Shown: positions 15,813-16,530 of the stretch, in pieces
Numbering within the stretch: position 1 is the first letter of the stretch
Layout: each line of letters begins with the position of its first letter
Source of the DNA: Vairimorpha apis BRL 01
Lineage: Eukaryota; Microsporidia; Nosematidae
Length of the DNA: 16,530 nucleotides
Assembly: GCA_000447185.1 (NCBI GenBank)
Contig: KE646853.1
Span: 3,147-19,676, forward strand
Reading direction: 5' to 3'
Notes under the pieces: generated by a model
Seen by the model: the letters and a program-made list of their open reading frames with translations, nothing else
Told to the model about the DNA's origin: nothing
The model's database searches: none
Translations under genes and position numbers: made by a program

Positions 15813-15815
15813 CCC
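15813..15815 (+). promoter_or_regulatory. CCC start-proximal motif of the primase gene
   Basis: TGCCCTATT precedes the ATG at 15820 (4-nt spacer), inside the 29-bp gap after the condensin gene. The primase therefore seems to have its own start signal. Confidence 0.6.
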
Positions 15816-15819
15816 TATT

Positions 15820-16530
15820 ATGAATTCTAATTTTTTAAAAATTTATTATGAACAATTTTTTCCCGCAGATTTATTATATGAATGGTTAAAAATAGACGAA
15901 TATAGAGAAATGTCTTTTTGTTTTATAGATGGAAAATATGCAAGAAATTTAATTTTTCCAACATTAGAAGAGTTTATTAAAAAACTAATAAGTGATGCAC
16001 CTGCAAAAATTGATGTTGGTGGAATTTATGATGTAAGACCAATTAAAAATATTAAAAAAAAATTTTGTATAAAGAACTTGTTTTCGATATTGATTTAACA
16101 GACTATGAAAGAACATGTTGCAATGAAAAAATCATTTGTGAAAAATGTTTCCCTTTGATAAAAGTATCTGTTGAATTATTAAATTATATTCTTAAAGACG
16201 AATTAGGATTTAACAATTTAGCTTTTGTTTTTTCTGGTCGAAGAGGATTACATTGTTGGGTGAATGATAGTTCATCAAAAAAATACAATGGAATTGTTAG
16301 AGGAAATATTGTCAATTATTTCGAAATTGTAGTTGAAAAAAAAATTTATGTAGATAAATATACAGAAATTATGAGAAAATATGAATCTTTATTTTTTGAC
16401 AGGAAAGTAAATATTGATGAATTATACAAATTATTTTTATAAAATTAGACAAAAATGTAACTAAGGATATGAATCATCTATTAAAAATGCCATTTTCTGT
16501 TCATCCATCTACATTTCTTATAAGTATTCC
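15820..16530 (+). CDS. PRI1: DNA primase catalytic (small) subunit PriS/Pri1; cut by window end, two apparent frameshifts
   Basis: Primase makes the RNA primers extended by polymerase alpha. Three segments in successive frames cover the family in order. Segment 1 has LKIYYEQFFPADLLYEWL, the SFCF-DGKYARN strand and PAKIDVGGIYDVRP. Segment 2 has ELVFDIDLTDYE with catalytic Asp codons at 16086 and 16092, the zinc-binding CCNEKIICEKC, and FSGRRGLHCWV (about 16228-16260). Segment 3 has KLDKNVTKDMNHLLKMPFSV with the third catalytic Asp at 16448-16450. The first shift falls at the A9 run 16054-16062 and the second before 16442, probably in the T5 at 16434-16438; each needs one extra base. The helical insert between the HCWV motif and the third Asp is much shorter than in human or yeast primase. 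The C terminus is beyond the window. Confidence 0.93.

Overview
The window looks like chromosomal DNA of a microsporidian (an obligate intracellular relative of fungi). The genes are eukaryotic and yeast-like: a cytosolic-type arginyl-tRNA synthetase with a GMSTRKG loop, ribosomal protein eL20, condensin subunit Cnd3/Ycg1, the DNA primase catalytic subunit, a Yju2/CWC16 splicing factor, a minimal Sm protein and a U6 snRNA. Proteins are short for their families, intergenic DNA is extremely AT-rich, and almost every start codon follows a CCC triplet by 0-9 nt. That start-proximal motif is known from Microsporidia. The species cannot be named from this window.

Layout. 1-1062 (+): 3' part of a helical protein resembling nucleoporin Nup85. 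1063-2339: AT-rich desert. 2340-3866 (-): a small coiled-coil-like ORF, Yju2/CWC16, and a C2H2 zinc-finger factor broken by three apparent single-base frameshifts. 4126-4239 (+): U6 snRNA, followed at 4326-4460 by a perfect 56-bp inverted repeat. 4701-5133 (+): decayed C-terminal end of a non-LTR retrotransposon reverse transcriptase. 6122-7813 (+): arginyl-tRNA synthetase. 7814-9539: desert holding a decayed ORF at 8599-8940 (-). 9547-11196 (+): long helical protein with an N-terminal coiled coil, possibly a Tip20/RINT1-type tether. 11805-12289 (-): unrecognised frameshifted gene. 12566-12745 (+): 59-residue Sm protein. 12784-13326 (-): eL20. 13395-13577 (-): small helical ORF. 13629-15790 (+): condensin Cnd3. 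15820 to the end (+): primase small subunit, cut by the window edge and twice frameshifted.

Themes. (1) Splicing: U6, Yju2 and an Sm protein are all present, and all three deviate from their families. U6 has ACUGAGA in place of ACAGAGA and a C at the usual bulged U of its internal stem-loop; Yju2 lacks its usual N-terminal segment; the Sm protein is very short. No intron was found in the window. (2) Gene starts: CCC lies immediately upstream of 10 of 11 starts and corrects several of them. The zinc-finger factor has Msn2/Msn4-like recognition helices that should read AGGG/CCCT, so it is a candidate reader of this motif. (3) Seven apparent frameshifts, all a single missing base and best placed in A/T homopolymers, point to assembly or sequencing deletions, with transcriptional slippage as the more exotic alternative.
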